A stretch of 64,000 nt of DNA from Mycobacterium gordonae (GCF_002101675.1 NZ_LQOY01000227.1:1-64000); one strand, 5' to 3'; shown: positions 1 through 8,708, numbered from the stretch's first letter. Numbers and translations: made by a program. The notes: generated by a model from the sequence alone, not told the origin.

Positions 1-568
1 CTCCGGTGCCGCCGCCCGCGCCGACCAGCCCGCTCAGTGCCCCGCTGGCACCGCCGGCCCCGCCGGCCCCGCCGCCGTAACCGAACGGAGGTCCCGCCTG
101 ACCTGACCCGCCGGCCCCGCCGTCACCGATCAACCACCCGCCGGGCGCGCCGTTGGCTCCGGTCCCGGGGGCGGCGTTCGCGCCGTTGCCAATCAGCGGG
201 CGTCCGGTCAACGCCATGACCGGCACATTCACCGCGTCCACCACTTCCAGCAGCGTCTGTTCGAAGCCTTGCAGCGACAACAGGTTGGTGGCTTCAGCGG
301 TCGCGTAGGCGCCCGCGCCCGAGATCAAAGCCTGTTGAAACTGCCTCTGGCACAGGGCAATCTGAGCACCCACCGACTGATACGACTGGGCATAGCCGCC
401 GAACATCCGGGCAATGGCTGACGAAACCTCGTCAGCGGCCGCGGCCGCGATCTCCGTGGTCGACGGCGCCGCCGAAACGGACGCTTTCCTGATCGCCTCG
501 GCGATCCCGTTCAGATCCGCTGACGCCGCGGCCAAAGCCTCAGGTGCTGCGAGTAAGTAGGTCGGCAT
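1..568 (-). CDS. PE_PGRS family protein, N-terminal part (runs off the left edge)
   Basis: The minus strand from an ATG at 568-566 reads MPTYLLAAPEALAAASADLN and continues open to base 1. The first ~95 residues are a PE domain: helical, Ala-rich, starting at the usual post-Met position, with an LLSLQGFEQTLLEVVDAVN segment and a PLIGNGANAAPGTG linker. From about residue 135 it becomes Gly-Gly-Ala repeats typical of PGRS tails. PE domains act as export signals for type VII (ESX-5) secretion and the Gly-rich tail is exposed on or released from the cell surface; that is family knowledge. No PPE partner is seen upstream. The C-terminus is outside the window, so total length and any C-terminal domain are unknown. 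PE_PGRS genes point to a slow-growing mycobacterium. Confidence 0.9.
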   Translation of the reverse strand, partial: MPTYLLAAPEALAAASADLNGIAEAIRKASVSAAPSTTEIAAAAADEVSSAIARMFGGYAQSYQSVGAQIALCQRQFQQALISGAGAYATAEATNLLSLQGFEQTLLEVVDAVNVPVMALTGRPLIGNGANAAPGTGANGAPGGWLIGDGGAGGSGQAGPPFGYGGGAGGAGGASGALSGLVGAGGGTG

Positions 569-843
569 CTGCGGCTCCCATCAGTCAACGGGGCGATTCG
601 ATCGGGGTAACTCTATGCATACGGAATGCAAATGGGAACACCTATTGCGCGGCGCGGCGGACTCGGCTAGGGCGCAGCCGCCAGGTTGGTCCGACGATGG
701 TCGGGTTACCGCGTTTCGTATCTGCAGATGGGCGGCACACCGGTGATTGGCCACTCGATACCGGTTCTGTGCCAACGTAATCCGGACGGCGGTCCTCGCT
801 ATTTCCAGAAGTCATTCATCGGCGTGGCGTCGGCGCCGCCGGC
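569..843. other. Gap upstream of the PE_PGRS gene
   Basis: This stretch is the 5' flank of the PE_PGRS gene. Short ORFs exist on both strands but their composition and codon use look random, and none has a convincing ribosome binding site. The first ~35 bases upstream of the PE start resemble the flank of the decayed PE copy at 979-1016, so this part may carry the PE promoter. I see no other feature. Confidence 0.5.
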
Positions 844-978
844 ACCTCATCCGCGGCCGCTATCCCGGTCGTCGACGGTGCCCACGATGCCGTGGCCTTG
901 CGGATCGCCCCCGATTCCGCTCACATCCGCTGACGCCGTGGCCAGAGCCGCAGGTGTTGCGATCAGATAAGTCGACAG
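844..978 (-). pseudogene. Decayed second copy of the PE N-terminus
   Basis: Reading the minus strand from 978 gives (CTG)-STYLIATPAALATASADV-SGIG, which aligns with the first 24 codons of the intact PE gene at 568. The ATG start has become CTG. DNA similarity goes on to about 844, over the region matching the PE stretch at about 432-480, but with small indels that break the frame (GDPQGHGIVGTVDDR). The 5' flanks are alike too: both have CGGCT next to the start and a GGGGCGAYTCGA block (594-602 and about 1000-1007). A duplication of the PE 5' end followed by decay explains this best. No product is expected. Confidence 0.7.
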
Positions 979-1160
979 CCTGCGGCTACCGACATCGGGG
1001 CGACTCGAACGGCTAAATATCTCAGAAGAGCAGCAATGTGAACCACCATCGAGGTGAATTCGGGCCGCCCAGCTCGATCCGCCGCGATGTGCCGGGCGGG
1101 TTTGCGCCGCCGCCGCGCGCCTAACCGAAAAGTCTCAACTAGAGGTTTACCCTTCAGTCC

Positions 1161-1427
1161 GTGATGGTCGGGGAGTGCGCACTGCTGCCGGAGTTCGATG
1201 TCCTGTCGGCGCTGGATTTCGACACCGAGATCCCATGCATCTGCCGGAAGTTCTGCGACGAGGCGGACCATGCGGCAGACTGGTGGATCACCCTGTCGTG
1301 CGGGTGCCGATACCCGTTCTGCAGCAAGGCATTACGGATGTCGAAGCTGCGATTGAGGATTCGGCCGCTGACGTGTCGACTCTGTTCGTCGCATGACATC
1401 GTGATCAGTCGGGTGAAGCGCACGTAG
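1161..1427 (+). CDS. Small Cys-rich protein, putative zinc ribbon
   Basis: An 88-codon ORF with strong G/C preference at third codon positions, unlike its overlapping alternatives. The protein has an N-terminal LDFDTEIPC segment, then CICRKFC, HAADWW, SCGC, and ends with CRLCSSHDIVISRV. The paired cysteines and the final CxxC followed by a beta-rich tail suggest a zinc-binding fold. No family name can be given. The ribosome binding site is weak (AGAGG about 20 bases upstream), so the true start may lie elsewhere, including a GTG next to this ATG. It converges with the GMC oxidoreductase gene, ending 20 bases from its stop. The function is unknown. Confidence 0.55.
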   Translation: MMVGECALLPEFDVLSALDFDTEIPCICRKFCDEADHAADWWITLSCGCRYPFCSKALRMSKLRLRIRPLTCRLCSSHDIVISRVKRT

Positions 1428-1447
1428 CTCGGCGGGGCGTAACCTTC

Positions 1448-3172
1448 TCAGCGCTCTACCACCGGCAACCGTAATGCGGCCGGAGCATCTCCCGGCACCA
1501 CCGGCCGCTGCGGCGCCACCGGCACCAGCCGCTGGTACGCCGCACCGAGGCCCGGCCGCGCATCTTCCTCATTGACATTGGGCCAGAACGACATTGCCCG
1601 CTCGGCCTGGGCGGTGATGGTCAGCGAGGGGTTCACCCCGATGTTGGCGGAGATGGCTGAACCATCGACCACATGCAGCCCGGGGTGTCCGTACACCCGG
1701 TGATAGGGGTCGATCACGCCGGTCTGCGGTGAATCCCCGATGGTGCACCCGCCCAGGAAGTGGGCTGTCATCGGGATGTCGAAGATTTCGCCGACGCTGC
1801 TGTAGGGCATCCCGCCGATGTCCTCGGCAAGTTGGCGCACGGCCTCGTTCGCTTTCGGGATCCAAGTGGGGTTGGGCACCCCGTGGCCCTGCCGGGACGA
1901 CAGCTTGACTCCGCCGAACCGCCGCCGTTTCGGAAACAACGTCAGCGAGTTGTCCTCGGTCTGCATGACCAGCGCGATGACGGTGCGCTGCGACCAGGTC
2001 CGGAGCCCGGCGTACACCGATGCCGCCTGCCCCGGATGGCGCAGCACCTGCCCCAGCCACCGCAGCCACCGCGGCGCGCGCCCGCCGCCGTCGGTCATCA
2101 CGGTGGTCAACATCCCCATCGACTGGGGGCCCTTGCCGTAGCGGACCGGTTCGATGTGCGTCTTGTCGTCCGGGTGGATCGACGACGTGATCGCCACACC
2201 GTGATGGAAGCCGGCGTCGCGACCCTGACGCATCCGCACGCTGGCGCCGCACAGCGCCTCGGAATTTGTGCGCGTCAGCACCCCGAGCCGGTCGGAGATC
2301 CCGCTCAGCGTGCCGTCGGCCTTCATCCGGTGCAGCAACTGCTGGGTGCCCCAGGTCCCGGCCGCGAAGATCACCTGCTGGGCGGTGATGGTGCCGGCGG
2401 TGCGCCGTGACCACCAGCTTCCGCTGCGAACGGTGTCGACGGCATACCCGCCATCGGCAAGGGGACGTACCCTGACGACGGTCGTCAGATCGTGCACCTT
2501 CGCACCGGCCCGCTCGGCCAGATACAGGTAGTTCTTCATCAGCGTGTTCTTCGCGTTGTGCCGGCACCCCGTCATGCACTCGCCGACCTCGATGCACCCG
2601 CGCCGGCGCGGGCCGGCTCCGCCGAAGAACGGATCGTCCACTTCCACACCGGGTTTGGGCTTGTTGTCCGGTCCGAAGTACACCCCGACGGGCGTCATGC
2701 CGAACGTGTCGCCGACGCCGAGGTCCTCGGCGACCTTGCGCAGCGCCACATCCGAAGCCGTCATCGTCGGGTTTCGGACTACGCCCAGCATGCGCTTGGC
2801 CTGGTCATAGTAGGGAGCCAGCTCGTCGCGCCAATCGGTGATGTGCGCCCACTGCCGATCCCGGTAGAAGGCGTCCGATTTGGGCTCGTACAACGTGTTG
2901 GCGTAGTTGAGCGAACCGCCGCCCACGCCCGCCCCGGCGAGCACGATCACGTCGGGCAGCACGTGGATGCGCTGAATTCCGGTGCAGCCCAGCTTGGGTG
3001 CCCACAGGAAGTTCCGCAGGTCCAGGCTGTTCTTGGGGAACTGCGCGTCCTCGAAACGCCGGCCCGCCTCCAAAACGCCGACCCGGTAACCTTTTTCGGT
3101 GAGCCGCAGTGCGGACACCGATCCGCCGAAGCCGGAGCCGATCACCACCACGTCGTAGTCCACAGCTTCCAC
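1448..3172 (-). CDS. GMC-family oxidoreductase, cholesterol-oxidase (ChoD)-like
   Basis: 574 residues, close to the ~578 of mycobacterial ChoD (Rv3409c), which it resembles throughout. Visible features are the N-terminal FAD fold GSGFGGSVSALRLTEKGY, the AGAGVGGGSLNYANT block, ECMTGCRHNAKNT, AAGTWGTQ, TSSIHPDDKTHIEPVRYGKG and a C-terminal HFLGGCTIGD with DGSAISANIGVNPSLT. GMC enzymes oxidise alcohol groups, here possibly a 3-beta-hydroxysteroid or another hydrophobic alcohol; the substrate is inferred. It is the third gene of an operon, 6 bases after the aldehyde dehydrogenase, so a fatty or sterol alcohol/aldehyde route is likely. It is a ChoD paralogue rather than obviously the orthologue, since the neighbours differ from what I recall for choD. 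Confidence 0.85.
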   Translation of the reverse strand: MEAVDYDVVVIGSGFGGSVSALRLTEKGYRVGVLEAGRRFEDAQFPKNSLDLRNFLWAPKLGCTGIQRIHVLPDVIVLAGAGVGGGSLNYANTLYEPKSDAFYRDRQWAHITDWRDELAPYYDQAKRMLGVVRNPTMTASDVALRKVAEDLGVGDTFGMTPVGVYFGPDNKPKPGVEVDDPFFGGAGPRRRGCIEVGECMTGCRHNAKNTLMKNYLYLAERAGAKVHDLTTVVRVRPLADGGYAVDTVRSGSWWSRRTAGTITAQQVIFAAGTWGTQQLLHRMKADGTLSGISDRLGVLTRTNSEALCGASVRMRQGRDAGFHHGVAITSSIHPDDKTHIEPVRYGKGPQSMGMLTTVMTDGGGRAPRWLRWLGQVLRHPGQAASVYAGLRTWSQRTVIALVMQTEDNSLTLFPKRRRFGGVKLSSRQGHGVPNPTWIPKANEAVRQLAEDIGGMPYSSVGEIFDIPMTAHFLGGCTIGDSPQTGVIDPYHRVYGHPGLHVVDGSAISANIGVNPSLTITAQAERAMSFWPNVNEEDARPGLGAAYQRLVPVAPQRPVVPGDAPAALRLPVVER

Positions 3173-3178
3173 CTTCTC

Positions 3179-4735
3179 TTACTTGACGCCGGGCAGTCGT
3201 TTGAGCGCGCGCAGCCCGCCGGTCATCACCTTCGCGTACCGGTCCGCCCGCAACCACCGCGGCGCGCCCACCGGCAGCACCCGCTCTATCGCGATGGTTT
3301 GCGACTCGGTGTATTTCAGGATGCCGTGCTCGCCGTGGCGGCGACCGAGGCCGGAGTCCTTCATGCCGCCCATCGGTGCGTCGACCGACGCCCACGCCGC
3401 GGCATAGCCTTCGTTGACGTTGACGGTGCCGGCCTGCAGTTGAGCGGCGACGCGGCGGCCGCGCTGCGGATCGGAAGTCCAGACGCTGAAATTCAGCCCG
3501 AAGGCGCTGTCGTTGGCTTTGGCGATCGCCTCCTCTTCGCTGTCCACCGGATACAGCGACACCACCGGGCCGAACGTCTCGTCGGCGAAGGCGGCCATTC
3601 CCTCCTTGACCCCGGTCATGATCGTCGGCTCATAGAAGTACGGCCCGACGTCGGGTCGGGGCTTGCCGCCGGTGAGCACGGTCGCGCCTTTGGCCACGGC
3701 ATCGTCGACGTGGTGGATGACGGTGTTCAGTTGGGTCTCGTTGATCAGCGAACCCATGTCGGCCTTGTAGTCGAGCCCCGCCGACAACACCATGCTCTCC
3801 GTCGCGGTGACAAACGCCGGAACGAAGCTTTCCCACAGCATCTTCGGCACATAGATGCGTTCGATCGAGATGCACAGCTGCCCGGAGTTCGAGAAGCAGG
3901 CGCGGGTGGCCCCCTGTGCGGCCTTCTCGACGTCGGCGTCGTCGAGCACCAGCAGGGCGTTCTTGCCGCCGAGCTCCATCGAACAGTCGATCAGCCGTTC
4001 GCCGGCCTGCGCGGCGACCAGCCGGCCCACCCGGGTGGAGCCGGTGAACATCAGAAAGTCGGACTGCTCGATGATCGGCGTCCCGAGTTCGGACCCGGGG
4101 CCGGTGACGATCTGCACGAGACCGGGTGGCATGCCGGCCTCTTCGAGCAACCGCACCGCCCACAGCGTCGAAAACGGTGTCCGCTCATCGGGTTTGATCA
4201 GCACCGCGTTGCCGGCCACGATCGCCGGGAGGGCGTCGCTGATGCCCAGCGTCAGCGGGTAGTTCCACGGTGCGATCACGCCGACCAGCCCTTTGGGGTG
4301 GTGGTATTCCCACACCTCGGTCAGCACCAGCTGAACACCCTGGCGCCGTTGGGGTTTGAGGTACTCCTCGGCCGTGTGGGCGTAGTAGCGGGTGGTCAGC
4401 GCGACGTCGATGACCTCCTCGAACGCGTGTCCGCGGGCCTTGCCGTTCTCGGACTGGATGATGTCGAGCACCTCATCCTGGCGCTTGAGCACCAGGTCGT
4501 GCATGCGCAACAGGACTGCGGCCCGTTCGGCGATCGGCCTGCGGGCCCAGCTCTTCTGCGCCTGCCTGGCCCGGGCGGCCGCAGCGACGACGTCATCGGC
4601 GGTGCAGTGCGGCACCCGGCCGAGCGGCGCGCCCGTCATCGCGTTGGTGACTTCGCGATCGTCCCTGGGTTGGACGGTCTGGACCCGGGCAGCCAGGGAG
4701 TCGAAGATCGGGTTGGTGTCGACAAGAGCGGTCAT
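3179..4735 (-). CDS. NAD(P)-dependent aldehyde dehydrogenase, GabD2-like
   Basis: 518 residues with the start placed at MTALVDTNP (ATG at 4735), which overlaps the upstream monooxygenase stop by ATGA. The longer open frame upstream lies inside that gene. ALDH signatures include APWNYPLTLGISDALPA, the cofactor loop TGSTRVGRLV, the catalytic Glu in MELGGKNALLVLDDAD and the catalytic Cys in CFSNSGQLCISIERIY. The closest match I recall is the succinate-semialdehyde dehydrogenase paralogue GabD2 (Rv1731), with shared GQLCISIERIYV and KYTESQTIA blocks. It oxidises an aldehyde to an acid, and its operon position suggests the aldehyde arises from the neighbouring oxidoreductases. The natural substrate is not evident. 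Confidence 0.9.
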   Translation of the reverse strand: MTALVDTNPIFDSLAARVQTVQPRDDREVTNAMTGAPLGRVPHCTADDVVAAAARARQAQKSWARRPIAERAAVLLRMHDLVLKRQDEVLDIIQSENGKARGHAFEEVIDVALTTRYYAHTAEEYLKPQRRQGVQLVLTEVWEYHHPKGLVGVIAPWNYPLTLGISDALPAIVAGNAVLIKPDERTPFSTLWAVRLLEEAGMPPGLVQIVTGPGSELGTPIIEQSDFLMFTGSTRVGRLVAAQAGERLIDCSMELGGKNALLVLDDADVEKAAQGATRACFSNSGQLCISIERIYVPKMLWESFVPAFVTATESMVLSAGLDYKADMGSLINETQLNTVIHHVDDAVAKGATVLTGGKPRPDVGPYFYEPTIMTGVKEGMAAFADETFGPVVSLYPVDSEEEAIAKANDSAFGLNFSVWTSDPQRGRRVAAQLQAGTVNVNEGYAAAWASVDAPMGGMKDSGLGRRHGEHGILKYTESQTIAIERVLPVGAPRWLRADRYAKVMTGGLRALKRLPGVK

Positions 4736-6243
4736 TGTGCGGGACCTCCAGTGGTCGCAAGGGCGGACTCGTGGCTCGCGTCCGTTCGGTAATGGACGGG
4801 GTCGAAGAAGCGGGTCTGGCGCCGGTAGTCGAAGGTGAAGCTCGGCCAGTTGTTGGTGTTCTTGCCCGCCTCGGTGACATACCAGCTGTCGCAACCGCCC
4901 TGCCACACCGTCTTCTTCAAAGCCCGCTGCAGTTCGTCGTTGTAGTCGTCGTAAGCCTCGGGGCGCACGTCGATCCACTTGGCGCCGTGGCTGGCGGCAT
5001 GCCGCAGCGCCTCCAGCACATAGTCGGTCTGAGACTCCAGCATGTAGATGATCGAGTTGTGGCCCAGGTTGGTGTTCGGGCCGTACAAGATGAAAAGGTT
5101 CGGAAATCCGCTGACCGCAATGCCTTTGAACGCCTCGGCACCGCCGGTGGCGCGCCAGACCTCGTGCAGATTTCGCCCGCCTGAACCGACGACGGTCATG
5201 GGCGCCAGAAAGTCGTTCGCGGCGAAGCCGGTTCCGAAAATGATGGTGTCGACGTCACATTCGGTCCCGTCCGCAGCGACGAAACCGGTAGGCGTCACAC
5301 GCGTGAGCCCGGCCGGGATCACCTCGACATTCGGACGGCTCAGCGCCGAATACCAGTCGTTGGACAGCAAGACCCGCTTGCAGCCGATCGGGTAGTCGGG
5401 CCGCAGCTTGTCCCGCAAGTTCTCGTCATCGATCTGTGAATGCAGGTGGCGCCGCCACATCCCTTCCAGCACTTTGATGCCGACTCCCTTGGTCAGCGGA
5501 ATCACCCGCGCCTCGTGGTAGACATACTGGCGAGTGCGACTCAAGGCGAGTGAGCCGGCGAAGTGCCGGTACAGGTACTTCTCCAGCGGTAGGTAACGCC
5601 GGTCGGGCTTGGGCAACACGTACGGCGCGGAACGTTGCAGCACATACATCTGGTCCACCAGCGGAGCGATCTGCGGGACGAACTGGATCGCCGAGGCGCC
5701 GGTGCCGACCACCGCCACCCGCTTGCCGCGCAAGTCGTAATCGTGGTCCCAGCGGGCGGAATGGAAGGCGTGGCCGGAGAAGTCCGCCAGGCCCGGCAGG
5801 TCAGGGTCGGCGGGCAGGCTCAGTTGTCCGGTGGCCGTCACGAGGAAAGCCGACGTCACCGCGTCACCGTCGGAGGTTTCGACGGTCCACTGGCCTGAGG
5901 CTTCGTCGAACCTGGCGCCCGTCACCTCCCGGCCGAATTGGATGTGGTCGACGACTCCGTACTTGCGGGCGCAATGATCGATGTAGCTCTGAATCTCCGG
6001 CTGCGTCCCGTATTTGCGGGACCAGTCGTGGCTCGGCTCAAAGGAATACGAGTACAGGTGTGACGGGACATCGCAGGCGGCGCCGGGATAGGTGTTGTCC
6101 CGCCAGACTCCGCCGACCCGATCGCCCTTGTCCAGAATCGTGAACGGGATGCCGGCTCGCCGCAATTTGATCCCCATGCAGATGCCGCCGAAGCCGGCTC
6201 CGATGATCGTGACTCCACCGCGGTGACCGATCATCGATGTCAC
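4732..6243 (-). CDS. Flavin-containing monooxygenase of the Baeyer-Villiger type
   Basis: 503 residues starting at a GTG (6243) with AAGGAG 8 bases upstream. It has two dinucleotide folds: IIGAGFGGICMGIKLRRAG for FAD and VAVVGTGASAIQFVPQIA for NADPH. Between them is an FxGxxxHxxxW-type motif, FSGHAFHSARWDHD, the Baeyer-Villiger monooxygenase signature. It is related to EthA/MymA-like enzymes. It would insert oxygen next to a ketone or hydroxylate a hydrophobic substrate using NADPH and O2. It is the first gene of a tightly packed operon with the aldehyde dehydrogenase (4-base overlap) and the GMC oxidoreductase. The divergent neighbour starts 213 bases away. Confidence 0.9.
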   Translation of the reverse strand: MTSMIGHRGGVTIIGAGFGGICMGIKLRRAGIPFTILDKGDRVGGVWRDNTYPGAACDVPSHLYSYSFEPSHDWSRKYGTQPEIQSYIDHCARKYGVVDHIQFGREVTGARFDEASGQWTVETSDGDAVTSAFLVTATGQLSLPADPDLPGLADFSGHAFHSARWDHDYDLRGKRVAVVGTGASAIQFVPQIAPLVDQMYVLQRSAPYVLPKPDRRYLPLEKYLYRHFAGSLALSRTRQYVYHEARVIPLTKGVGIKVLEGMWRRHLHSQIDDENLRDKLRPDYPIGCKRVLLSNDWYSALSRPNVEVIPAGLTRVTPTGFVAADGTECDVDTIIFGTGFAANDFLAPMTVVGSGGRNLHEVWRATGGAEAFKGIAVSGFPNLFILYGPNTNLGHNSIIYMLESQTDYVLEALRHAASHGAKWIDVRPEAYDDYNDELQRALKKTVWQGGCDSWYVTEAGKNTNNWPSFTFDYRRQTRFFDPVHYRTDASHESALATTGGPAQ

Positions 6244-6456
6244 AAGGTTCTCCTTCGGCCGGAAGGCAGTCGCTGCCCCTAAGGATGCCCCGGAATCGGA
6301 AACGCAATCATGCGGTATGCGAACCGGCGGGACCTGACGCGAAGGCGCGCAATTCCCGAGAACGGTTGGGTTTCAAAGCAACAGAACTGTGAACCCCAGC
6401 CGAAGCAGGCGCGCATCTGCCGCGCTCAGCCCTCAGACCAATCGAAAGGATCGTCA

Positions 6457-7017
6457 ATGCCATCACGCAGCACAGTCATTCGTTCACTACACGACCTGGG
6501 CGCGGCCGCTTGGTTCGGCGGATCGCTCATGGGTGCGGTCGGCCTCAACGGAGCCGGCGCCGCCGTCCGCGACCCGCAGGACCGTGCTCGAGTCTCGGCA
6601 ACCGGTTGGGCGAAGTGGGCGCCCGTCAATGCCGCGGCCATCGGTGCACATCTGCTGGGCGGCGGGGCGATCCTCTACAACAACCGCAAGCGCGCCCGGT
6701 ACCAGAGCGGCGTCACGTCGAACACCGCGGCGAAGCTGGCCGTGACCGGCGCCGCCCTGGGCGCCACTGCCTACAGCGGCGCGCTGGGCGCGAAAGTCGC
6801 TCAAGCCGACGGCCATCCCGCAGCAGGAGCGACCGAGCCGTCGCCGTCGACGCCGGATCAAGCCGCCACGGCGCAGAAGCAGTTGAAGTACCTGCAGTGG
6901 GCACTGCCCCTCCTCACCGGGACGATCCTCATCCTCGGTGCACAGCAGGGTGAACAACAGCGTCCCAGCCAGATGATCTCCGGGTTCGGCAACAAGCTGA
7001 CACGCAAGGCGAGCTGA
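6457..7017 (+). CDS. Small multi-pass membrane protein, unknown function
   Basis: 186 residues. The start was set at ATG 6457 because GAAAGGA stands 7 bases upstream; the open frame before it has no signal. Four hydrophobic, Gly/Ala-rich segments are visible at about residues 10-32, 53-73, 90-110 and 140-163, with a Pro/Ser/Thr-rich loop before the last, so it is probably an inner-membrane protein. I do not recognise a named family. It leads a plus-strand run with an SRPBCC protein 5 bases downstream, then a zinc alcohol dehydrogenase and a small unknown, so it may be co-transcribed with them. Confidence 0.75.
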   Translation: MPSRSTVIRSLHDLGAAAWFGGSLMGAVGLNGAGAAVRDPQDRARVSATGWAKWAPVNAAAIGAHLLGGGAILYNNRKRARYQSGVTSNTAAKLAVTGAALGATAYSGALGAKVAQADGHPAAGATEPSPSTPDQAATAQKQLKYLQWALPLLTGTILILGAQQGEQQRPSQMISGFGNKLTRKAS

Positions 7018-7022
7018 CCGCA

Positions 7023-7517
7023 ATGGTGCATCAGATACCGGAGCCGGTGAACAAAGTTGTCACCAAGGTGGTGAGCATGGTCGCCGACACGGCGCCGAGC
7101 GCCGCCAAGGCGCAAACCGTCACCATCGCCTGCAAACCGGAGCGCATCGAACAGCTCTGGCGCGATCCGGAACAGCTCTCGGTGGTGCTCGGCGACATCG
7201 CCGAGGTCGAAACGATCGGGAATGACCGCTATCGCTGGCAGCTCATGGAAGGACCGGCCTGGGAGTCGCGCCTCGCCGCCGAACCGGGCCGGCTCCGCTA
7301 TGTCGGCACCTCCGACGACAACGAACTCGCCGTCGAATATCGGCCCGCACCAAATGATCTCGGCACCGAGGTCACCCTGCGCGTCAAGGTGCCGGCTCCC
7401 GGGCTGCTCTCCGGCGCGGCCGCGTTCAAGGTGCTCTACCGGACGCGCGCGCTGATCCAGACGGGCGAAGTGCCGACCATCCGGTCCAACCCCAGCGCGC
7501 GGAAATCCGCGCGGTAA
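7023..7517 (+). CDS. SRPBCC (polyketide cyclase/dehydrase-like) protein
   Basis: 164 residues. After a short N-terminus the chain follows the START/SRPBCC pattern: TVTIACKPERIEQLWRDPEQ, then LGDIAEVETIGNDRYRW, PGRLRYVGTSDDN and a helical C-terminus (GLLSGAAAFKVLYRTRALIQTGE). This fold holds a hydrophobic ligand. Mycobacterial proteins of this kind often sit next to a zinc dehydrogenase, as here (7539). The spacing of 5 bases upstream and 21 downstream supports one operon. Ligand and role are unknown. Confidence 0.8.
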   Translation: MVHQIPEPVNKVVTKVVSMVADTAPSAAKAQTVTIACKPERIEQLWRDPEQLSVVLGDIAEVETIGNDRYRWQLMEGPAWESRLAAEPGRLRYVGTSDDNELAVEYRPAPNDLGTEVTLRVKVPAPGLLSGAAAFKVLYRTRALIQTGEVPTIRSNPSARKSAR

Positions 7518-7538
7518 GAGCCGTAGGAAGGGCGAACC

Positions 7539-8708
7539 ATGCGCGCACTGTGCTGGAACGGCGTCAACGACCTGTCAGTGGAGACCGTCGACGACCCGAA
7601 AATCCTTAACCCCCACGATGTGATTGTCGAAGTCCGGCTAACCACCACCTGTGGTTCGGACCTGCACTTCATCGACGGCTACCTGCCCGGGATGCGGGAA
7701 GGTGATGTCTTCGGCCACGAATTCATGGGAATGGTGGCCGAGACGGGCCAGGAGGTGCGCGACATCAAGGTCGGTGACCGGGTGGTGGTGCCGTCCTTCA
7801 TCGCCTGCGACAGCTGCTGGTACTGCGAGCACGAGATGTACGCGTGCTGCGACACCACCAACCCCAACGCCGAACTGCAACAGCCCCTGCTCGGTTACCC
7901 GTCCGGCGGGATCTACGGCTACACCCATCCGTTCGGGGGCTACGCCGGGTCGCACGCCCAATACGTGCGGGTGCCGTTCGGGGACACCAATTGCTTTGTC
8001 ATTCCTGGCGATATCAGCGACGAGCAGGCCCTGTTTCTCTCCGACGCCGCCCCCACCGGATTCATGGGCGCCGATTTCTGCGACATCTCCGGCGGCGATA
8101 CCGTCGCGGTCTGGGGAGCCGGCGGGGTCGGCCTGATGGCCGCCCGCAGCGCGCTGTTGCTGGGCGCCGACCGCGCCATCGTCGTCGACCGGATCCCGGA
8201 GCGATTGGAATTGGCCCGCAACGGCTTCGGGCTGGAGACCGTCGACTACACCGCCGTGGACAGCGTGCACGAGACGCTGCGGGAGATGACCGGCGGCCGC
8301 GGCCCCGACGCCTGTATCGACGCGGTCGGCATGGAAGGCCACGGCACCGGGGTCCAGCAGCTCTACGACAGAGCCAAGCAACTGCTGCGGATGGAGACCG
8401 ACCGCGCCAGCGCCATGCGCCAGGCCATCCTCGCCTGCCGCAAAGGGGGAGTGGTGTCGGTGCTCGGCGTGTACGGGGTGACCGACAAGTTCCCCATGGG
8501 TGTGCTCACCAATAAGGGCCTGACCCTGAAAACGTCGCAGCAGCATGGTCAGCGCTACATCACCCGGTTGTTCGACTACGTCGAGCAGGGCGACCTGGAC
8601 CCGGCCAAGCTGATCACCCACGACCTGCCACTCGAGCAGGGCGTGCTCGCCTACGACCTGTTCAAGAACAAGAAAGACAACTGCATCCGGGTCGCACTGC
8701 GGCCCTGA
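7539..8708 (+). CDS. Zinc-dependent alcohol dehydrogenase (formaldehyde dehydrogenase-like)
   Basis: 389 residues of the medium-chain dehydrogenase family. The catalytic zinc Cys lies in TTCGSDLHFIDG, with GHEFMGMV next. A Cys-rich structural lobe CDSCWYCEHEMYACC follows, and the NAD fold is VAVWGAGGVGLMAARSALLLG. An ~80-residue insertion before the end (GVQQLYDRAKQLLRMETDRAS) is typical of the glutathione-dependent formaldehyde dehydrogenase-like branch, whose real substrates are often unknown. It follows the SRPBCC gene in the same operon, with GGAAGG upstream of its ATG. It oxidises an alcohol or adduct with NAD; the specific substrate cannot be read from sequence. Confidence 0.88.
   Translation: MRALCWNGVNDLSVETVDDPKILNPHDVIVEVRLTTTCGSDLHFIDGYLPGMREGDVFGHEFMGMVAETGQEVRDIKVGDRVVVPSFIACDSCWYCEHEMYACCDTTNPNAELQQPLLGYPSGGIYGYTHPFGGYAGSHAQYVRVPFGDTNCFVIPGDISDEQALFLSDAAPTGFMGADFCDISGGDTVAVWGAGGVGLMAARSALLLGADRAIVVDRIPERLELARNGFGLETVDYTAVDSVHETLREMTGGRGPDACIDAVGMEGHGTGVQQLYDRAKQLLRMETDRASAMRQAILACRKGGVVSVLGVYGVTDKFPMGVLTNKGLTLKTSQQHGQRYITRLFDYVEQGDLDPAKLITHDLPLEQGVLAYDLFKNKKDNCIRVALRP

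Noticed and set aside
1..180. GC-rich imperfect repeats at the left edge
   Set aside because: They encode the Gly-Gly-Ala repeats of the PGRS tail.
2492..4792. 766-residue plus-strand open frame opposite the GMC and aldehyde dehydrogenase genes
   Set aside because: Antisense shadow of two clear enzymes; the protein is a His/Arg/Gly-rich jumble with no domain.
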